This document shows positions 33,730 to 48,700 of a stretch of DNA of 64,000 nt, piece by piece (position 1 is the stretch's first letter; each line of letters opens with the position of its first letter). A program made the translations under genes and the position numbers. This stretch comes from Hymenolepis diminuta (lineage: Eukaryota; Platyhelminthes; Cestoda; Cyclophyllidea; Hymenolepididae), in NCBI GenBank assembly GCA_900708905.1, contig CAADRB010000013.1:2657367-2721366 (forward strand), read 5' to 3'. A model generated the notes under the pieces. It was not told the DNA's origin, did not search any database, and was given only the letters and a program-made list of their open reading frames with translations.

Positions 33730-36700
33730 ATGGCAACTGATACGGATAATAGTTTAGGTGTTGTTCGGAAAGCCAGTCCATGTTTACCAAGTTCTGCAAT
33801 GTTTCCAATGTTAACTAGTCCTGTACAAAGTGAAACAATTAGTCGTTCTGGAGCGGACAATTGCCGAGGTGTCGATCTCAAAAGATCTTTTAAAAAATTT
33901 CGATCTCCCAAAGCCTCGAGCAGTGTTCCAAGTGGACGACATCGTCTTCATTTTTTTTCCTGTGGATGTGTTTCCAAACATCGCAGAGAATCGTTAGATA
34001 TTTCACCCTCCCCAAAAGATGACGGACCTGTTCCTGTAATTTTAGCAACAATAGACCAACGTACTGATTCATTAATTAACAATATTTCGCCTGAAAGTAC
34101 TCCTGATGAAAATCCTATTGAGGTTCCAGCTTTAAAAGACGAAGAAAAACGTCGGGGTCCTTTTTCCCGATTACGTTCTTATTTCTCGAAGCGACGGCGA
34201 AAAATTGAGTCACCTATTTCTCATGGTGATGTATCGGCTATAAATTCCCCAGATATGGAGAACTTAGATCCTGCCCAACCCTCGCCGAATCTGGAAAATG
34301 ATTTGACGGAACAAGTATTATATCCCTTTTTAATGGTAATGTTTATTTAACTTGTATCAGTTTATCCGAACTTATTTTCATTCTAGCGACAAACTTTGCT
34401 CGGCCCGCAGAAAGAATCGGACAAGGGAAAGAAGTGCTTTATAATCGATCTTGATGAGACACTTGTCCATAGTTCCTTCAAGGTATGCCACTCAATCGAT
34501 TAAATTTTGTTTTTAATTCGTTAACTTTGTTCTCCATCGTTTGCCATATTATCGTTCCATCTAAGTTTTAAGGTGGAGTATCGTTTTTAAACGCTTAACA
34601 ATGCTGAAATTTTCTTTTAGAATTTATATAGGTTCTTTTATTTACTTCTAGTAAAAGCCTTCAGGTCATATTCGTCTGATTTTAACGACTTACCGTTATG
34701 TATCTAACGAATTTCCATGTCTCACGTCCTATACGTCGCTATTTATAGCCCTGATCACAAACTAGTTACACTAATCGATATTAGTCAATACATTAAATGG
34801 ACTCTAAGGTTTCTTTTATTCTTTCTTTGTGGTTGTTTGACTGCAAACAGTCCACAGACTGCGGGGACGAATTTACATAATAAATAATAGTTTGTCAGGC
34901 TAACGACCAAAGATGCACTCACAATTCATATTTTATTTTACAGGCTGTCGAAAAGGCGGACTTGAAGGTGGGAGTAGAGATTGATAATGTGGTCCATCAG
35001 GTCTACGTTCTCAAACGGCCGCATGTTGATGAATTCCTTCGTGCAATGGCTGACATCTATGAGTGTGTTCTCTTCACCGCAAGTCTTTCCAAAGTACGTG
35101 CTGAATCTTTTTTCCATTACACTTATTATTTGATATTTATGAATTCAACGAAGTGTTTCATGGTCATCGCCTATACCAAAATTTTGCCGTTAACAATTTT
35201 TTGGTGTCCTAGGCCTATTTCTAATCCATTTCCGTAATTGGCTATCATTTATTCTTTATTTAAACCACTTTGAATTTAGGCAGTCTTGTAATCTGATTAT
35301 CAGATTTCTGCTTTTATTTTCTTATCAAATAAACTGGCGTTTACGTTATAAATGTTCACATTAGCTCGCCAGTGATCTTTCATCAGATTGACGTTCAGTT
35401 TGTTCTAATTACCAACTCAGCGATGCAATTTTTATCACAGGAATGGTAGTTAATTTCTACTCTTTTTTTAATTTAGTACTCTGAATTGCTATTCGCTTTG
35501 TAAAGTCAAATATTTGCAGGATAAAGGGGATTCGTGCATTAGGCTTTACCATTTATTGACTTCGGGTTAATGTTTATGTTTGCTTATTTCACAATAAGTA
35601 TTCTTCTTATAAGCCTAAATATGTCTCTTTATTGGAGTAGTATTGAGTATTGGTACTGTTAAAGCATTTTAAAGTGCGCCAATGATGCAGTGACCATCGT
35701 GAAGTCAAAAGTCATTGGTTCGATTCCCATTAGCACAATGAACGAAATGTTCAGCCAGCGTTGCCAAATCTGGCTAATAGAGACTGGTGGAATTCAAGTT
35801 TCCAGAGATGCATCATGATGTTGATCCTCTACCCAAAGTGAGTGTTGTAAAAAGGTTTCCTAAATGCGCTTGGGAGTCAGTAAATTTTAAAATTGTACAA
35901 TTTGTTGAGTGAGAATAGGTAACAATGGTTAGTTGCACAACTGAAATCCATTTCGGCGAGTATCACTGCAAACTAGATAAGTAGAGGGGCAGCATTATTG
36001 AGGGGTCATGCTTTAGAATTGCGCGGTTGATTTCTAAAACCCTTTACACATAGTTTAAATAGTTGAGCGCCTAAATGTTGATCTTTTTGACATTGTCAAC
36101 TTTGTCTCGTCAATCAACGCTTTCTTGATTGTCACGCTATACTTTTTCGGTAACCTCTATCATTTCATAGTTTTGATTATATCTCATTTTAAAAGGAGTT
36201 TTGGATTGATATGTCTGATAGGGTTAGGCTACGTTATACAATCTTTGCTGACTAATTGCAATTTTTAATCCTTATCCGGATTTATTCCAAATCTGGCCTT
36301 AAATAAAGTTTGTTCCCAGGAGTATATTCTGGATTATTATCCCCTTGAGAAATTCGTAGACCTATCTCATCTTGAGCCAGTATTTCTTCTTTAATTTATT
36401 ACAAAAAAAAAAAAAACAGAAAAATGTGAACGCTAATCATAATGATTGTAAACACGCTGAAAAGGGAACCTTGGGAATTTATTTCTTCTTCTGTTTTAAA
36501 TGATGACCAACTAGAAACTAAATTGAGGGTTTCGTGTCTCTTTTTTTGGATGCCCTCAAATATATCGTATCAAGACATGGTATTTTAAAATACGAACCAG
36601 ATTCTTTAATAAAATGTTGGAGCTCAAGATTGAGTAGGTAAATTATTATCGAAAAATAGGTCTCACCGTCTCGCCATTGTAATGTATTGGAAACTACACT

Positions 36701-39700
36701 CAAAGATCCAGATAGAGCACGTCTTGCATAGATCACATTTTCCTATTTTGTGCTTGGGTCGATAACGAGATACACCAGACAATATTGGGTTGTACATTAT
36801 TATTCAGCCCGTTGATTCCTAAAGGGAATTTATCATGCCGGCAGACACTGGGTGTCTGGATACAACGTTCCCACTCAGTACTTCCGTCTTTTTTACTGAA
36901 GAACAGAGAGTTGATGTTATTTACCTTGAAACCACTCCTTGTTCTATTGAGGATGTGTCTAAAATTGGGGTCTTAATCACACAAAATTTTACTATAATTG
37001 CAGTCATTATATTGATTGTCCCGATTTTCCTATTCAAACAATTATAAGGAACAGCAAAACTTGTGCCTCTGCAGTTATAATTATCACTCATCTCCAACGC
37101 CGTTCACCTCCCGAACACGTGTGTCCTGTACTCTAGGGGAAATTTAATTGGCTCGCGCGCGCATACATCCATGTGCACTTGTCCACCATGGGTACGCTTG
37201 TGAAATTTCCTTGCCTCTCAGAGTGGTGGTAGCGTTAAAGTATTCTAAGGCAGTTTTTTAAGCCGAGGGCATTGAGTGAGCAACTTGGTTTTCCGGTGCT
37301 GGGAGCAAAAACAAGCGATTGCTAATAATTTAGCCCATTTTTCTGCGGGGATGTTAGTGGTATTAGTTTACTCATCATTCAAACTCTTTCGGATATTATT
37401 CAATAATCTTTAGAGGTCTACATATGATCCTCCATTTTCACTACCCTTCCTTTTAGAATGGTTCTCGAGTAACAGTGGAACAGCTCTAAAATTTGCTAAG
37501 GGAACCTTTAGGTTAGAGATCTCCTTAGGACCAGGGCTCTAATTGTGAACTCAGGTACTAGGAGGTGAAAAGAGAACCACTAGTTATATCCATTTGTTGC
37601 ACTGGCACTTATTCAACCAAATATGATTGTGAAGCCTAGTTCCTTCTTTAAGCAATTACACAGGCATAGATAATAATAAAAATTTCGTAATATAATGACA
37701 GTTTGATGGAGTAATTTATTAGTTCTTTTAAATCACCTCACGTCTTACCCCAATTTCTGTCTGACAAAATTATCATGGATGAAAATAAATGGGTTCTCAC
37801 GAGATTCAAATGAGAATTGTCTTCGATTTACGTATCCATTACTATCATTTATTGATTATTGATGATAAGGAATATGCAGTATTTGATTGCGATTGGTAAC
37901 CTTCACTTTTCACGTTCTATTTGTGTCATTGTTTCGTTATTATTTGTAAAATTTTCTATCAGAATAACTGATTTTGAAGTACGAGGATCCCTCCACTCTT
38001 TTTTCTACTGTGCTGGCTGGGCATCAACCTCATTACATTTCCATAGCTGCTTTCACTTTTATTTTACTAATTGCACAACGGTCAACGTGAATATCTACTA
38101 AGCCCTAAGCTATGGGGTCGACACCATCGGTGTACATCCTCTCATTGAAACGTTTAATCACTGGTTTGGGTGACCTTGAGGGAGGTGACAGAATGTGAGT
38201 TTCCCGTTATGAATGTCCTAGGATGCTCCTGCTCTTATTCAATTCGGATGTTTTTAAAACGCGTTTCTCAATTAATTTAGAAATTCATTTTATTAATACA
38301 ACCTTATATACTTAGGTGTATATCGGTTGGAAAGTTTAAACCAAGCAGCCGAGCAGTCGTATGCTTTCATACATCAGTCATCTATACGATGACAGCATGT
38401 GACTGTCGTAAATTAAGTAAATAAGAATATGTAGTACATTTATTCATCTGCACTTAACGAGAATTAATTATTTCGGACTATTTCAAATTTTTACTAGTAT
38501 CACACTTTGATTCACTTTTCTACAAACTCTAAAAGTTGACTCTTTTGCACAAGAATGAACTCTTCCGAAACTGCCACTCAGTTTTCCATGTATGTTTTTA
38601 TAGCATCTCCTTGTGATTTTAGTTTTTCCCTGCTCTTACGAACTAAGTGAGTGTTTTTTTGCCAAAATCACTTTATTTTTATTACTTTGCAATTTCAATC
38701 AATAGTAAATGACAGACTCTATTCCGCCCCTTTCTCCTAACAATTTTATGTAATTTCTAAATCCAATCTTTTTGGAAGAATATTTATTACCACGCGGACC
38801 TTGGAATGAGAGGTTCTGGATGAGATTCTGTCCTCTAGGTTTTCGTTAATTAGTGGTCGTTCTATTTACTGGGCATCCAAGTGGTTTTAAATCTGATAGA
38901 GGAGAAACTTGAATGTTATCGATGTCCGAACAGAATTCATAAAATTATTTGAACTCAATTTGTTTCTCGAGTGCTTGATTTCTCAATCACCGCTCATGCA
39001 CGTCCGTACCTGGGAATAAAGTCTCTTTATTACTACTCTACAGATTAATTGGGTGGCTAATCAATCTCGAGTATCCAAGTTGTATTTAAACATCTATTCT
39101 TTCGTAATAAGAAAAATTTTTGTATAAGCAACAAATCTTCTTTCTGGAATGACGTCTACTTCAGCGGATAACCATAATTACATAAGCGAGTAAGTCATGC
39201 TATATCAGTGGTAACTAGGCCTAAGAGAAGGAAAACTAGTTACCCGCGGACTTGAATACTATTCGTTTGTCTGTTCGTTTTTTTCGCTCCGCTAACTGAC
39301 CGTTTAGATTCTTCTGCCTTTTTCTCCCTTAACTTCGATGTTTTCTTCTCAAGTCTTTTGCCAATGAACGTGCTTGTTAGATGGAAATAAAGATGTCCAT
39401 CACTAGTAACCGTTGGGTTTTAAGTTTCATCCTCCACAGTAAGTGGGGTTTTTATTCAGTTTCTAAATTTAATCATAGTGAAGGTGAAGTCATTAAACTT
39501 CTCCCGAATTGGTAGATTTCTGTACTCTCTAAATTTAGAAATTTCTCCTTCCATGAAAGAGCTACCTTTTACGTCTATGTGAAGCACAATTTCCACACGG
39601 AGTAGACATATCCAACGTCTCTTCCGGTTTCTTGGATACTTGGACTGGTAATTTGGTGGCTCTGGGATGGGAGATTTAGTCATCCTTGGATTTATGGCTG

Positions 39701-42700
39701 GCATCTAAATACTGTGAACATCTTAGAAGTAGTAAGCACAAAAGGAAGATGTCCTATCGCTTATAACTTGGAATGAAGGATTTCGGTTGAAGTACTAATC
39801 CTCGCATGCTTTCATTCACTAAACACGTTAATGGAATTTGAAACCATTTCATGGTTTAGAAAAGCTGCAAACCCACAGACTTTAAGATGGCTAAAGCGTT
39901 ATTGGATGCTTTATGTGACCGTTAAGATCGTTCTGTCTGTCTCCCAGTTTCGGCTTTTTTTCCCCCACATTCTCTTCAAATGACAGTGGGTTTAAAGTGA
40001 AACTATGTATTTTTATTAAAAATACTGCAATATGTGGCTAATTTGCAGAAAGTATTAATACATCGTTGTAATTGTTGATGACAAATGGAATATTCTCCGA
40101 TATTTTAAGACAGGAAAAAATTGCCCAAGCGTATGTTTTGTCTTGGTTGTCAGACTCAATGAAATTGATTCTTTCTTCCTCACCCTCTCTCCCCCCTCTT
40201 TTCCATTTAGTTGCACGGAGTAGAAAAAATTATCTCTCCTTGTTGAGTGCTTCGCTATCAATTAGAGTTGTTAATTTTCATTTCAAATTATGTCTAAGCG
40301 TTAGGTGATATGTGTTTTTAGATAATTTGTTTCGATTCGTGGTGAGATATTTTAAAATTAGGCAAGACATTATCAATCCTCGGTAAGTCTCAAACCATTT
40401 TCAAACGTTTCCTGGAGTTCCATAGATTGTTAGGTTTTACTAGGTCTTATTTTTCTCTGGATATATGCCGATGAACGTCGAATTTGTAATCCCCTGCTCT
40501 TCAGAAGTGTACGCTCATCGTTATTTTATGCAATTCTTGAAGACTCAATCATGAAAGCTGTTTATTCCCTATCCAATCAGTACAACTTCGTATTAGCTGA
40601 AATAAAAGTATCTTTATTTATCCAGCCCAGCTTATTATCAGTTTATTCAGTACTGCCTCTTTACTCATAAAAGTAGTCATTCGTCAAATGTTTTTTAATT
40701 GCTAATTTCACATTTTTTCCTTATTTTACCTCCATATTTCAGTTAATACCTCCAATCAGACATTAATTATTGCTTTTCTCATCTCTATTTATTTGATCAT
40801 TTTCTTTCATATTTGATCTATCCAGAAATAATGTCTAGACATTAATCCGGTGTGTTGTTTACTGTTGTTTAAGGTTCAAGTTAGACAACAGGTGGTGTTT
40901 TCAGGGGAAAGTGAAAAAAGTAAGGCCAAGGGGTTAAAGCAGTTCAAAGAAGTCGCTTATGTATAGGCCGTCAACTGTGACAGAAGATCTGTCCAAAAAC
41001 TGGGTAGCTTATTAATGACACTGAAATAGGCTTTGAATATCCGTTTAAAGAGGCTTTTCTATAGACTTAGATATACATGCTAACTGAGAAGTAACACCGT
41101 AGTTTTAAAGACAAATAATCTAGTTATTACGTCTTGTAATATAACGGAATGTTTTCATTTAAAATCCGAACCAAACGTGTGTATTTGCTTTTAATACCGA
41201 TATCTCCGTTTACTAATAAGGATTGTTTACATTAAATTGTTCGGACAAGTGGATACTCAGCTATTAGACAAAAGGGTAGGTAGAGATAGTTCATGAAATT
41301 CGGGATTGTTACTTCTTCACAGCTATCCTTGATAGAGTATGGACTTTTTCAAAAGATCCTTTGAAGAAACTCGCAATGATTCTAATGCCAACGTTGATAA
41401 CGACATGTTATTATGTGGCGTTTCAACAACTCCTGTCTTTTTATACGACCTTAAGCCTTTGTTGATCGTTACACCTGAGGAACGGTGATCCCTTCGATAG
41501 TGCATAGGTGTTGGCTTCTCTTCTGCGAACATTTGTATACAGTTGTCAGCATCGAACTTCAATGTTCTTGCTCGAATTCGCTTGCAGTTTCTTAGAATGC
41601 TCCAACTTCCTGTATATAGAACATGTGACGTTGAATTTCTGACCACGTGCTCGAATAGTTGACTTCCGGACTTCTTAGTGTGCTGATAGCTTGGGGCATT
41701 CTTAAATATTTAGAAGTCTGAACATTTTTATCGGGTAATGCTGGTAGATCTTTGACCAGCTCTAAAGCTACTGGATTTCCTGAATTGTATTTCCTCTCAT
41801 TAAAAGTAAAATCTCGATTTATGAAATTGAATTGTTTTAAAGTGTATCTGAATCGAAATTTCTAATTTTCGTTTCACTGGATTAGAATCGCCATTTATTG
41901 AGACAAAAGCGGTAGATTGAGGAATCAATTTCCTTTTACCTTTAACTTGCATTTTACAATCTTCTAACGGACAAATTTTGGAATTTCGAAATTGGCACGC
42001 TGCCAAGTGGTTCGACTATTCCGACATTCACCGCGCATGTTGCAACTAAATACCGTTTCCTATCACATGCTCTTATTTACTTTCTTTTTTGTGTGAAGTA
42101 CGCCGACCCGGTTGCGGATTTCTTGGACAAATGGAACGTCTTTCGTTATCGTCTCTTCCGCGAATCCTGCGTTTACCATCGGGGAAATTATGTGAAGGAT
42201 CTCTCCCAATTGGGACGACCGATCGATCAAGTGGTCATTTTGGACAACTCCCCTGCATCCTACATGTTCCACGCTACCAATGCTGTAAGTAAAAGTGATT
42301 ATCTAAGAAATGCATTATTTTTCACGTTATTTAGTTACCAGTTCTTGGTGTGTTGAAATACCTTTAGAAGGTGGTCATTTCTCAAAGTTATAACAATCAT
42401 CTTTACATTTGGGAAAGGAAAGAAGAAGGACTAACACTTAGGTCAGTGGATGCGATCTCATTCATCCTGAAACGTATAGTAGAGAACCAAATAGATTTTA
42501 TATTTTAGATCGACACATTTCGATACTATGGAATTAAAGAAATGTAAGGATGTGGACAGAAATTCACCATATAACATTATATTAAAGCAGAAATAGGCAG
42601 ATTTACAGGTGCGCATTCAATGGGCTAAGTATTAAAATTTGTTGATTCCAAACAGGTTGTGAAAAATGTCCTGCATTGATTGACGATGTGAAAAAATCGT

Positions 42701-45700
42701 AAACCAATAAGCTCCCATTATGTTACCTCATTTCCTATCTTCTGCGTTAACCAATTTTTCATTTCCAATTCCTTCTGTTTGATTAATATTTGAAGTTGAA
42801 CCTAGAGAAAATAGAAATCAATCAATCTGAAGAAGATCTTCGTAATCATCACATTGTCGCTTAAAGCGTCAGAGATGTTCTTCAGGTGATCAACTATTTC
42901 AATGGTTAGTGTATAAATTTTGGTAGTTAGCATCTTGTGGTTAAGAGAACAATATATTCATAAGTAATGCTGGATGCAAAGGCAATAATATAAGGCACCT
43001 TCTTAAGGTGATATTCATTTTCAATATATGTGATTACTTGTCTGATGTTGCAAAAGCCGAGGTAGAAATTTATGGGTCTGTGAAGGTCATTATCACTTGG
43101 ATAAAGCATGTAATTGCATTTTTTGAATGTATTAATCTAATGCTAAATAGCTTATGGTTTCAAAATTTCATTGTGCGTGTCCTTTATGCAACTATTTATG
43201 TATAAAAATAGTGCCATTAGGTTCCAGTCATGAATAGAAAATGAAGTTTAAGTAATTGTTGACTCAGTGAAGTTCGTTAGTTTACTTGTAGATTTTTACA
43301 ACTTAATTATTTCTAAGATTTAGTAGGTTCAACTTTTAGTGGAGTTGGAGTTTGTGCTCGGTTTTCTAATGTACATATGATGGGCCTCAATACGTTTTGT
43401 GGTCGATTTGAATTTGTATATTTCTCTTATTCTTGAAGTACAAGAGCATCAGTTCAGAGGAAAGACCCATCTAATGACATGTTCAATTTTGATTTTAAGT
43501 TACAAGTTGCTGCAAAAATGGGGATTCTCACCACTTTTCAGATGGTTGCATTTAATGTTGCTCCCTATGCAATGATCTCAAGTCTTATTTGCATGTCGTC
43601 GTGAATGGGGGAATACGTAGAACTTTCTTTATTGTTTGTTGAAGGATAGGTTAATTAAATTAGGAGACTACGATTCTGAAAAATAAATACTTATCTTGTG
43701 TCTGAGTGGTGATCGTTGGTGTTTTACTCCTTGGGAACTCTGCGGGCTTGAAACATTGGAACCTAGCTATGAGGACTGTTTATGGTGTAACTGAACTGAA
43801 TACCGATTTCTCTTTCATTTATATTTCCTTTATTATGTATTTCACAAGCGCATCTTAATTCGTTTGGTAGGAAGTATACATCTTGATATGCATGGAGCCG
43901 CATCTACTATGCGCTTTAGGCGTCTTGATAATAGTGTAATTAGTACAATAACAAGAATACCGAGAAGTCAAAGAGAGGATGTCTGGACAGGAATTAACTC
44001 GATTTAGTTATAAAAAGGTCGAATCACTTAAAGCGTATAGCCATTTATGGATGACTCAGCGGTTATTTACACAACCGCTTCTACTGGGGTCAACAAGGGA
44101 GTGGGATTGGGTTGACTAGTCATAAATCAGAAGGAGAGCGAATGTGGGGAACATATATGTGAGGATGAGGTCACGTTGCAGGTAAGATCCACAAATATAT
44201 CTATCACGTCATCATTACCGGAGAGCGATTATTTGGCATATAGACACTACACATTTTGCTGCTTTTAGCCCCTGATTTTACTCAACTAAAAGGATAAATT
44301 AAAATCTCATATTCTATTTTGTTGTTTTAAACAGTACTGATGTTATTTATAAGCCAAAGGAATGCAGAACAGTTTCACAATTTTTCACTGCGGGAAATTG
44401 AAATGGGTGAAGTAGAGTTCAATGCAAAGTAAGGCGAGGGTATTGAAAAGTGAGGATTAAAAGAATTTCCTTATTTATTTTTCGGATTCAGATTGTAGAA
44501 TACTCTCCTAGTAAACATCAGCACTGTATCATGTTCCGAAATTCAATTATCATAAATCGAGTTGTCATTCACAATCTCCTGTGCTGTTTGATTATCATAG
44601 TTAGTCTTGCAAGATCTTGCAGCAGGATCTTGAGCTGTTTACAAGATTTTAAGAAGACGGAGTTCTCCCAAGATGAACTCTGATCTGACAGTACTGATAG
44701 TTGTTTGTTCACCACTTTTTCAGGAAGCAAAGGTTGTTTATTGGAGAGCTATTCGAATGTGAAAGAATTCTCCCACACCGATGTAGCACGTTCAATTCGC
44801 CTTTTGTTTAGGTGATTTGTTACTCTGTAAGATACACATTGCAATTGGCAATTTGGACCAAGCATTTTTCTCATCTTACTCTCCGTCTTTTTTTGCGTGT
44901 GTTAAATTCGATTTGCTTTAATTTGGTCACACATTAAATCTCCTTCTTCACTAATTAAGTCGACACCGATTAAAATTGACACCTTTGCTCTCTTTTTTCT
45001 CAAATCGTCATGTCATCGAAGTACTGTGTTAAGTACCACCTGCATTTGACACATTAATGGGTCAGGATTCTGGGTCTAAGTTTGTTCGACCTTTGGACTT
45101 CTTGACAAAAGTAGGTGGCTTATTTTTCATTTTTGGCCATATAAGCAGTAAGAGAGTAAGCAAAAGCGAATTGGTTCCTGAATTGTGGTGTAAATTTGTT
45201 TACAAATCGTGATCCAACCTCACTGCCAGTTAGACCATTTTTGGCGCCATGACAGCACTTAAAACTTGGTAACAATTGAAAAAGGCAAAATTTCCTTTTT
45301 TTTCTCGCAGTCAATGTTGCCTCTGATAGTTTTTCCTCATGGGGGTAGGGAAATTTGGCGAGTAGCCTTGGGGCGGTGCCATTGGTTCTTTATTTTTGTA
45401 CCAATCAAACTTCAAGGAGGATGACCAATTAATGCATGCAAGAACTTATGTGGGACTGCCTTGGTTGCGAATATCCTCTGACGCAAAGTCCTTTTTTGGT
45501 GAAAGATTGGGTATGACGAATTAGGCTAGGTCTGGAATGGCTTGTCTAATCCTAACACACTTGTCAGGCCATCGATATTTGAAGCTAGAAGAGCACAAGC
45601 AAACAAGCCAATTTTTTTAACTATTCTAATCCTTTTAGTAATATCCAGTACTATAATATGTAATAATATAAAGTTAAAATTATAATGTACAAATGTTTTG

Positions 45701-48700
45701 CCCTCGGTTGTCAAAATTAGATTATTAAATGAATATTTATAATGCCTTGGACGATATTTTGGCTAATATTAATCAGTTTTTGAAGCCGATAGTTTGCGTA
45801 TACCAATACTTCGACTTTAGAGAGCAAATCAATCATTTGAAATCAGATCGTCTTGGCTAGTTTTCCTATTATAAGGTCGTTTGTCATCAAATTCACATAC
45901 GATTTCGCTTTCTCCTACCTCCCTGAGTAGCTGAATTTCACTCTGTACATTATATCGGACTTATTGACTGACCTCAATCTAGGTCGGGTGTTTGTTGACA
46001 TTTTTGTGGTTAGTACCTCTCTGTCATTAATAGAGCCTTAAACAGCTGACCTTTCCATTAGAATCACAATACGTAATGATTTACGTCTCCCTATTGGTTA
46101 ATGAGTTGCATCAACCAGGGGAATGACAACGTAGATTGAGCACCTAATCACGCATTTTGAATCCTCCTATAGGTTCAAATAACCTCGTGGTTTGACGACA
46201 AGTCTGATAAGGCCCTCTTGGAACTTATTCCTTACTTTCAACGTCTGGCCGAAGGTGATCCTGGGAATGTGGTAGAGTTTTTACGAAACAATCCTCCTCC
46301 AGCTCAATATGCTTCAGTGGGATCCTTTACGGAGACAAGTACTGCTGGAACGTCATCCCTACTCACAATGTTCATCCGGCGACCTTCTGAATCTTCCGGC
46401 TCCGCTACGAATACCAATCCCTTCTCTTCATCTTCGGGCGCTTCCCTTCTGTCCTTGACGACGCGAACGAAGACAAATTCGAGATCTTTGTCAACGACGA
46501 CATCGCATACAATTCCGTCACCTAGTGATTCCAATCCCATAACCAGTGCCCGACCTGATGATCCCTGTCTAAATATCACTTCCAAGACGACTACTGTCAC
46601 GCCTGTTCCTTCTCAATCGACTGCAAATACTAAAACTAATAACATGTAAGTCACGGTCATTGATGATACGATTTTAAACTTTTCATTGGCGCTGTTGACG
46701 ATAATATATATCGTCAGACGATATGACTTAAAGTTAAACTGGTACATGTGGTCACTTGCGTCGATGGTTAAATGACGAAATGGGAGTAATATTCCATTCA
46801 CCAACTTCATTTAAGCATTTTGCGAACATTAAAATACAGAAATTTTCCCTTCAATTTTATTTCCACAGTTTAGTCTTAAAGTCAATATAAGTTTGTTATA
46901 ATGTTAACTTGCAAAACTTTTAGTGAGAAAAGTATTATTCTTGCGCCTGTCATTTGAATATGCTCCCTATTTCCCTTAGAAGTTGCTATATTTTACACAA
47001 AAGTGGAGCAAGTAGTTCTAGATTGCCACCTGTTTAGACCATCCTTCACAACTTATAGTTGCGTTGCTTGAACTGCCTATTATGCCCTGCATCTAACCAC
47101 TAATGCTAGTTATCCTTGAATTCCTTCCTTTACTTAAAATCAAAATTGCTTTTATTAATACCACCAAATTGGTTTCTCCCTTAGACAGTCGGCAAAATTG
47201 AGTCCTTTAGGGTATCTATGCACAATGCATTGCAAGGAAGGTGTTAGTATTGTGGTGCAAATTTTGCCAGTTATGCTGTTCGGTATGAGTTCAAAGTTCA
47301 TCGCAGAAGTTACTAGCATCAATATTTAACATCGTAGAGGAGGTCAGAGATTAGTTTTTCTATTAGATACTTTGCCGTTGAAGTTAAGGTTCCAACACCT
47401 TATCCTTAGGGTAGTTCAAAGGCTCTAGAGTTGAATTTTACTGGTACTGTAAGTTGGCTACTGATTTCCATTATAGTCTAGTATGCCATTGATCCAGTTT
47501 GGTGGCGTTTAATATCAATATTCATTCCAAACGGTACGCACACTGCAAATTGTAAATTTCAAATTTTAGTCTATTTGAACCTTCTGCGAATGTCCAATTG
47601 AGCCTCTGTTCACAAGCGTCCTACCACTTTCGATGAATATTTTAAGTTGCTTGCAAATGCGTGAACTAATTTTTTTCGACTTCACTGACTGCTGGAAAGT
47701 TTATGCGACTCTGTGTTTATGTTTAATATTCAGCGATGGCGTGGCCTACTAACCAGTATCTCATAATTTTCTTCGTTTTCTCGATTTCGTCACAATGCCT
47801 GGAATCTTTCTGATTCTCTGTGGTTTCTAGTCGTCGAGAGTTCCCGCTTCCGTATTTTAAGATATCCTCAGAAGAAACCACATTTATAACTTTGTATAGG
47901 CCTTTTAGTTCTCACTAGGATCAAAGTATCCCTTTGATAGTGAGCTAATTAAAACCCAAACATCTACCCAATTAGAGCTTCACAAATTTGTGTCAATCTT
48001 CAGTGTTGACAACCGTATTCACTGTTTAAAAATGCTGATAATTTTGTCATGTTTTCGTCTTTAAACCGATTATCTCCAGGTTTGTTTGCACGATTCTTAC
48101 TGTTTGTAGTTTGAGGCATGAAACGTATTTTAAATAAAATGTCATCACATTTCAATTTTTCTCAGTGCCTTGATCTAAAATTTAAAAATTTGCTAATTAT
48201 TTCCTATTCACTTCGCTTCTTATTCGTTTCCGTATACCCCTTTCTCTTTCAAGTCCTCCTCTCTTCTTTTTCCCACCAATAATATTTAAATATTTTAGTA
48301 AAATTTGTGGGAAAATAGCAATCGGAATTTGATTTACCATCATTTTTGAAGTGATTTTTTACTATTTCAATTTAATTTTGACATTTTGTAAACAAGTTAG
48401 TTGAATCTACTTACAATTTGAGGACATTGTTTCATGATTGATTGATTGGAGTAATGATTTTTAACACGCTATTGAAAGTACTGAGAACTTATAACTTTTC
48501 TGTATATATGATGAAAAAAGTTGGGCATGAAGATAAATATCTGTCAATATTTAATTTTTCTCTGTATCTAAAAGACTCGATCACAAGTTTTCCAGCATCT
48601 GTTTTGGTTGGAAGAGTAATGTTCCGGTTTCTCTCACGACAAACATTTCGCCACTCTCATCCTGACTTGTATTAACTAGTAAATTTGGTCAAACCGTTCA

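Larger units (their letters stand above)
35094..42098. other. 7-kb phosphatase intron carrying repeats
   Basis: Phase-0 intron splitting the phosphatase domain between TASLSK and YADPVAD. It holds a tRNA-like SINE (35672-35880), a dispersed repeat (36817-36863), a mariner-type terminus (40971-41010) and a second copy of the 9.46-kb repeat (41465-41640). A poly(A) run lies at about 36402-36416. No independent gene is supported. Confidence 0.6.

Noticed and set aside
35672..35750. Functional tRNA gene
   Set aside because: The B-box is perfect, but the acceptor stem pairs at only about four of seven positions and the D and anticodon arms do not fold; treated as a SINE head.
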